Positions 5,643 through 8,690 of a stretch of DNA of 8,690 bases are shown here, piece after piece (the stretch's first letter is position 1; every line of letters begins with the position of its first letter). Origin of the DNA: Chitinophagaceae bacterium (GTDB taxonomy: Bacteria > Bacteroidota > Bacteroidia > Chitinophagales > Chitinophagaceae); assembly GCA_014379785.1 (NCBI GenBank), contig JACMLD010000552.1, positions 1 through 8,690 of the forward strand, given 5' to 3'. A model generated the notes under the pieces. That model was not told where the DNA came from. It worked only from the letters and a program-made list of their open reading frames with translations, and searched no databases. The translations under genes were made by a program, and so were the position numbers.

Positions 5643-7033
5643 TGCCTGTACGTTTCAGAATAACCATATTTTTTGCGGTGCTGGTGTGCGCTACCCTCCT
5701 GCTGGTCTGTGGCAGCATTTATTATTTCTCCTATACCAACCGCACTGCAAATATCCGTACAAGGCTTACCAACCGCGCCATCACAACGGCCAGGCTGCTC
5801 ACGCAATATGATATTTTCAACCAGGGAATGATCCAGAAGATAGACTCCGCCACCGCGATTTCACTTCAGCGAAAAGTAGTGCTTGTGTACGACGAAAAAA
5901 ACCAGCTGATGTATGGATTCAGTGATGAGGCAGGAGACAGCATCCGCGTGATAATTGAACGATTGAAAGAAGTAAGGGAAAGTGGCAATGTTTATTACCG
6001 GGATGGAGCCAGAGATGTGGTAGCACACAATTTTAAAAACAACGGCACGGACGTGGTGGTATTCGCATCGGCTTTCGATTTTGATGGCAACAAAACACTG
6101 GCTGATCTCAGGCTGATACTTGGACTTTGCTTCGTCGGGGGAATAATCGTGGCTGTAGGTGCAGGTTATATTTTTTCAACCGAACTGCTGGTGCCGGTCA
6201 AAAAAATTGCTGATGAAGTCAATGAGATCTCTGCACAGAGTTTAACTGAGCGTTTGAAAATCACCTCTGCCCGCGACGAATGGAATTACTTAGCCCGCAC
6301 GTTGAATGAGTTGCTCAACAGGCTGCAGGACAGCTTCGAAAACCAGCGGCGTTTTGTATCGAATGCATCTCATGAACTTTCAACTCCGCTCACCTCCATA
6401 TCCAGCCAGCTGGAAGTTTCACTGCAGAGACCAAGAGATGCCGACGAATACCGCACCATCATGCAATCTGTCTACCAGGATGTGCGGCATCTCAGCAGCC
6501 TTACGCAGACGCTGCTCGAATTTGCTACCGCAAGTGGTGGCACCGGCGGACTGGTAATCGAATCCGTAAGAATAGATGAGATCATCCTTGGCCTGCCCGC
6601 GGACCTGCTCAAGCAGGATAAAAAATTTGCCGTAATGATCGATTTCAGCAATCTGCCTGCAGAAGAAGAAAAGCTGCTGGTTTCGGGAAACGAGGATCTT
6701 CTTCACACCGCCATAAAAAACATCGTCGTAAACGCATGCAAGTACTCGGATAATCTGCTCGCACGTTTGAGTCTTGGGGTGGCCGACAGCGACGTCATTA
6801 TTTCTATCGAGAACAACGGAAAGGGAATTGCACCCGAAGAACTGGGCAATATTTTTCAGCCATTTTACAGGACTGAGGACAGCCGGCATATCGATGGCTT
6901 CGGACTCGGCCTCGCACTCGCAAACAGGATCATCAAACTTCACCGGGGTTTCGTAACCGTGAGCTCCAAACCCGGAAGTACCGTTTTCACCATCAGGCTG
7001 CCGAACTCTGAAAAGGAAAAAGTTCAGATTTAA
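5642..7033 (+). CDS. Membrane sensor histidine kinase (partner of the OmpR-family regulator)
   Basis: This 463-residue kinase has transmembrane helices at about 7-29 and 156-178 enclosing a periplasmic sensor of about 125 residues that I do not recognise. A HAMP linker (179-233) leads to the HisKA helix with phospho-acceptor H244 in VSNASHELSTPL. The HATPase domain shows an N box (N360, N364 in KNIVVNACKYS), G1 box ENNGKG (391-395), F box FQPFYR (405-410) and G2 box GFGLGLAL. The usual Asp of the G1 box (DxGxG) is Asn (N391), a substitution also seen in some functional kinases. It autophosphorylates and passes phosphate to D59 of the upstream regulator; its ATG overlaps the regulator stop by one base. 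The arrangement and length resemble CusS-like sensors, but no metal-binding motif is evident, so the signal is unknown. Confidence 0.93.
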   Translation: MPVRFRITIFFAVLVCATLLLVCGSIYYFSYTNRTANIRTRLTNRAITTARLLTQYDIFNQGMIQKIDSATAISLQRKVVLVYDEKNQLMYGFSDEAGDSIRVIIERLKEVRESGNVYYRDGARDVVAHNFKNNGTDVVVFASAFDFDGNKTLADLRLILGLCFVGGIIVAVGAGYIFSTELLVPVKKIADEVNEISAQSLTERLKITSARDEWNYLARTLNELLNRLQDSFENQRRFVSNASHELSTPLTSISSQLEVSLQRPRDADEYRTIMQSVYQDVRHLSSLTQTLLEFATASGGTGGLVIESVRIDEIILGLPADLLKQDKKFAVMIDFSNLPAEEEKLLVSGNEDLLHTAIKNIVVNACKYSDNLLARLSLGVADSDVIISIENNGKGIAPEELGNIFQPFYRTEDSRHIDGFGLGLALANRIIKLHRGFVTVSSKPGSTVFTIRLPNSEKEKVQI

Positions 7034-7039
7034 TCCCTC

Positions 7040-7074
7040 TCTAATGCCATTCTAATACGGCAGGTCTAATATTG
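7040..7074 (+). promoter_or_regulatory. TCTAAT direct-repeat array over a candidate -7 element, upstream of hpf
   Basis: Three exact TCTAAT hexamers lie at 7040-7045, 7051-7056 and 7065-7070 in the 67-bp gap between the kinase and hpf. The first two are 11 bp apart, one helical turn, as for OmpR-family sites. The third overlaps TAATATTG (7067-7074), one mismatch from TAnnTTTG. No TTTG -33 box is present at the right distance, as expected of an activator-dependent promoter. The transcript would start near 7081, giving a leader of about 20 nt before ATG 7101. Confidence 0.45.
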
Positions 7075-7100
7075 AGCTTTTTTAGACAACCCCTACTCAA

Positions 7101-7382
7101 ATGAAAATTGTATTACAGACAGTTAACTTTAAGGCAGGCTCTGCATTGGAGAAGTTTATCTTCGACAAGGTAGGACAACTGCGGACACTTGGCACAGACA
7201 TAGTCAGGGCCGAGGTGGTGCTGAATATGGACCATGCGGAAGCGGAAGAAAATAAGATTTGTGAATTGCACCTCATTACAAACAGTGATACGCGAAAAGT
7301 GAAAACACTTGCAAAGCGCTATGAGAAATCGGTGACTGACGCAGTAAAATCCATGCAGGAGCTCATCGCCGGAACAGCTTAA
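7101..7382 (+). CDS. hpf: Ribosome hibernation promoting factor, short HPF/YfiA (S30AE) family
   Basis: This 93-residue protein matches the S30AE fold layout: beta-1 MKIVLQTVNF, helix 1 (SALEKFIFDKVGQLRTL), beta-2 IVRAEVVLNMDH, beta-3 NKICELHLIT, beta-4 TRKVKTLAKR and helix 2 (SVTDAVKSMQELI). Such proteins bind the 30S subunit at the A/P-site region and, in short forms, promote 100S dimers or silence 70S ribosomes in stationary phase or starvation. There is no C-terminal dimerisation domain, so it is the short form, and the Lys-rich tail of many homologues is missing (it ends ELIAGTA). It follows the two-component operon by 67 bp and has its own candidate promoter; regulation by that pair is inferred only. 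Its stop shares TTAA with the convergent DUF4407 gene. RaiA-type activity is the alternative to HPF. Confidence 0.85.
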   Translation: MKIVLQTVNFKAGSALEKFIFDKVGQLRTLGTDIVRAEVVLNMDHAEAEENKICELHLITNSDTRKVKTLAKRYEKSVTDAVKSMQELIAGTA

Positions 7383-8602
7383 AAAAGATCTTCTTCTTTA
7401 TACTTGTAACGCTCTTTCAGTTTTCTCAGGACTTCGTCCATCGAAGCGCGGTGATCGCGTGGATTCCATTCGCCCTTTTCCCATTTCTCCAGTTCCTCAT
7501 CAATATGTTTTTGTTGCAGATTGGTCATTTTTTCCACTACCTGTCCTGTCACATCGCGCTGTTGCTTGTTTCTCCTGATCTCATTTTCCGAATCAGCCAT
7601 ATGGATGAGTTCTTCTTTTGCCAATGCAATATCGTATGGTCCGATGGGCATGATGAGTTTTGAAATAACCGGCCCGGTCTCGATCAGAATGATCAGAACA
7701 GAAAGTAAAAGGCTTGTCATGAATACACTGCTTTCTTCATCGGAAAGATCGCTCAGGGCTTTATTCTTTTCAAGAAAGCCTATGTTGCTGTTGATGGTTG
7801 ACTCGTATATTTTACGCTTTTGTTCGAGCCCTGCTTTTGCCCCATTCAGAATACTGTCCTGGCCACTGACTGCTAGTTGCAGTTGAGCCAGTTCAGGTCC
7901 ATATGTCTTTACCGCGTTGTCATATGCTTCCATCTTGAGTTTCGTGAGTTTTTCGATGCCTCTTCTTCCTGAACCGCCAGTGCCATCGGCCTCGGAAACA
8001 TAATCGCGACGAAGCGTTGCCAGGCTATCTTCAAGCGACAACTTTCTTGATACGAGCCGGTTTCTTTCATTTTCGGCCGACTGCACAATGGCTTTATTTT
8101 CCAATTGAAGAAGGCTGTCGTTGACCAGCACGCGGGTATGCATATTCTGAATGATCCTGGTATCTATTTCTTTCTCAAATATTTTCAGCTCGAGTGGTCT
8201 TGCGATGGTGACACCGATCAATACCGCGAGTATGATCCTCGGCACCGCCATCCACAATTGTTTCCTGGTGCTGACTCCATACTTGCGCATGGTCGAAACC
8301 AGGAAGCGGTCGAAATTGAATATGATGATTCCCCATAAGAGGGCAAAAATGACTGTCCACACCATACTGCCGAACACGCTGTAAATCGCATAACCGGCGG
8401 AGATGGCTGCGAGAAAAAATGTAGCCAGTATCACACCTCCGAGGCCCGCATACTTTGTATGCTCCGACGGAAATTTTCTCAACAGATCCTGGTGTGCGCC
8501 GGCAGCCCACCAAAGAAAATTTGACGATGAAGCTTTCTTGTTTCCACCAAATGAGTCATAGGTATACAGGCTCTCAGCCTGACCGCTTTTGTTGTCAGCC
8601 AT
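7379..8602 (-). CDS. DUF4407 membrane/coiled-coil protein
   Basis: This 407-residue protein has the DUF4407 hallmarks: FLWWAAGA near the N-terminus (29-36), KYAGLGG before the first helix, FNFDRFLVSTMRK after the second, and ARPLELKIFEKEID after the third. Membrane helices lie at about 54-77, 79-97, 119-135 and 294-317, the last carrying ETGPVISKL. Between helices three and four lies a long charged, probably coiled-coil region (about 145-290) with a Gly-rich break, DGTGGSGRRG (206-215), and the C-terminal 85 residues are charged and helical (NKQQRD, KHIDEELEKWEKG). The biochemical function is unknown for the family. ATG 8602 lies about 60 nt behind a perfect -7 element. It is convergent with hpf, sharing a 4-bp TTAA at the stops, with no terminator between them. 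Confidence 0.88.
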   Translation of the reverse strand: MADNKSGQAESLYTYDSFGGNKKASSSNFLWWAAGAHQDLLRKFPSEHTKYAGLGGVILATFFLAAISAGYAIYSVFGSMVWTVIFALLWGIIIFNFDRFLVSTMRKYGVSTRKQLWMAVPRIILAVLIGVTIARPLELKIFEKEIDTRIIQNMHTRVLVNDSLLQLENKAIVQSAENERNRLVSRKLSLEDSLATLRRDYVSEADGTGGSGRRGIEKLTKLKMEAYDNAVKTYGPELAQLQLAVSGQDSILNGAKAGLEQKRKIYESTINSNIGFLEKNKALSDLSDEESSVFMTSLLLSVLIILIETGPVISKLIMPIGPYDIALAKEELIHMADSENEIRRNKQQRDVTGQVVEKMTNLQQKHIDEELEKWEKGEWNPRDHRASMDEVLRKLKERYKYKEEDLF

Positions 8603-8664
8603 GATAAATCTTTAATGCTTGAAAGGTTTGGAAGAAGTTGAAGCGGGAACAGCTAAGTAACGGG

Positions 8665-8672
8665 CAAATTTA
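8665..8672 (-). promoter_or_regulatory. Bacteroidota -7 promoter element for the DUF4407 gene
   Basis: On the minus strand this reads TAAATTTG, an exact match to TAnnTTTG. The -33 TTTG would lie 19-21 nt upstream, at or beyond the right window edge, so it cannot be checked. The predicted start near 8658 leaves a leader of about 55 nt to ATG 8602. Confidence 0.55.
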
Positions 8673-8690
8673 CTATTAATTGTAAAAGAA

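Noticed and set aside
6419..6943. 174-codon minus-strand ORF inside the histidine kinase gene
   Set aside because: It is fully antisense to a well-supported kinase with intact motifs and matches no family.
7451..8384. Plus-strand ORFs (7451-7663, 7521-7886, 8105-8338, 8151-8384) opposite the DUF4407 gene
   Set aside because: They are antisense shadows of a gene with clear family motifs and membrane helices.

Overview
The window looks like a chromosomal segment from a Bacteroidota bacterium, most likely of the Chitinophagales/Sphingobacteriales type. Three things point there: the protein families (a long multi-HAMP cytoplasmic kinase, a DUF4407 membrane protein, an NarI/HdrC-like membrane dicluster Fe-S protein), the general lack of Shine-Dalgarno sequences before the starts, and a perfect Bacteroidota-type -7 promoter element (TAnnTTTG) before the DUF4407 gene. 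The lineage is inferred; no rRNA or tRNA gene is present to confirm it.

Layout. (1) 1-1311, minus: the N-terminal 437 residues of a very large signalling protein made of tandem HAMP domains, running off the left edge; its DNA is a 276-bp tandem repeat. (2) 1312-1699: a 388-bp divergent intergenic region. (3) 1700-2122, plus: a stand-alone CheY-like receiver protein, divergent from the HAMP kinase and a plausible partner. (4) 2119-2346, minus: a possible small exported protein, convergent with the receiver. (5) 2454-4646, plus: a tight three-gene run of a membrane Fe-S oxidoreductase subunit, a three-helix membrane protein and a cytoplasmic SGNH hydrolase, closed by a perfect palindromic terminator at 4667-4692. 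(6) 4935-7033, plus: an OmpR-family response regulator and its membrane histidine kinase, joined by a TGATG stop/start overlap. (7) 7101-7382, plus: a short ribosome hibernation factor (HPF/YfiA), preceded by three TCTAAT hexamers that could be a response-regulator site. (8) 7379-8602, minus: a DUF4407 membrane/coiled-coil protein, convergent with hpf and sharing a TTAA that serves as stop codon on both strands.

The theme is signalling: at least two phosphorelay systems (the multi-HAMP kinase with a receiver, and a classical sensor/OmpR pair) flank a small redox operon. The most testable idea is that the OmpR/kinase pair controls the adjacent hibernation factor through the TCTAAT repeats. I saw no mobile element, CRISPR array, tRNA or rRNA. 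Nothing here convincingly amounts to a wholly new system; the interesting points are the A-B-A pattern of the HAMP repeats, the TCTAAT array, and the Fe-S operon that lacks its expected CCG-domain partner.
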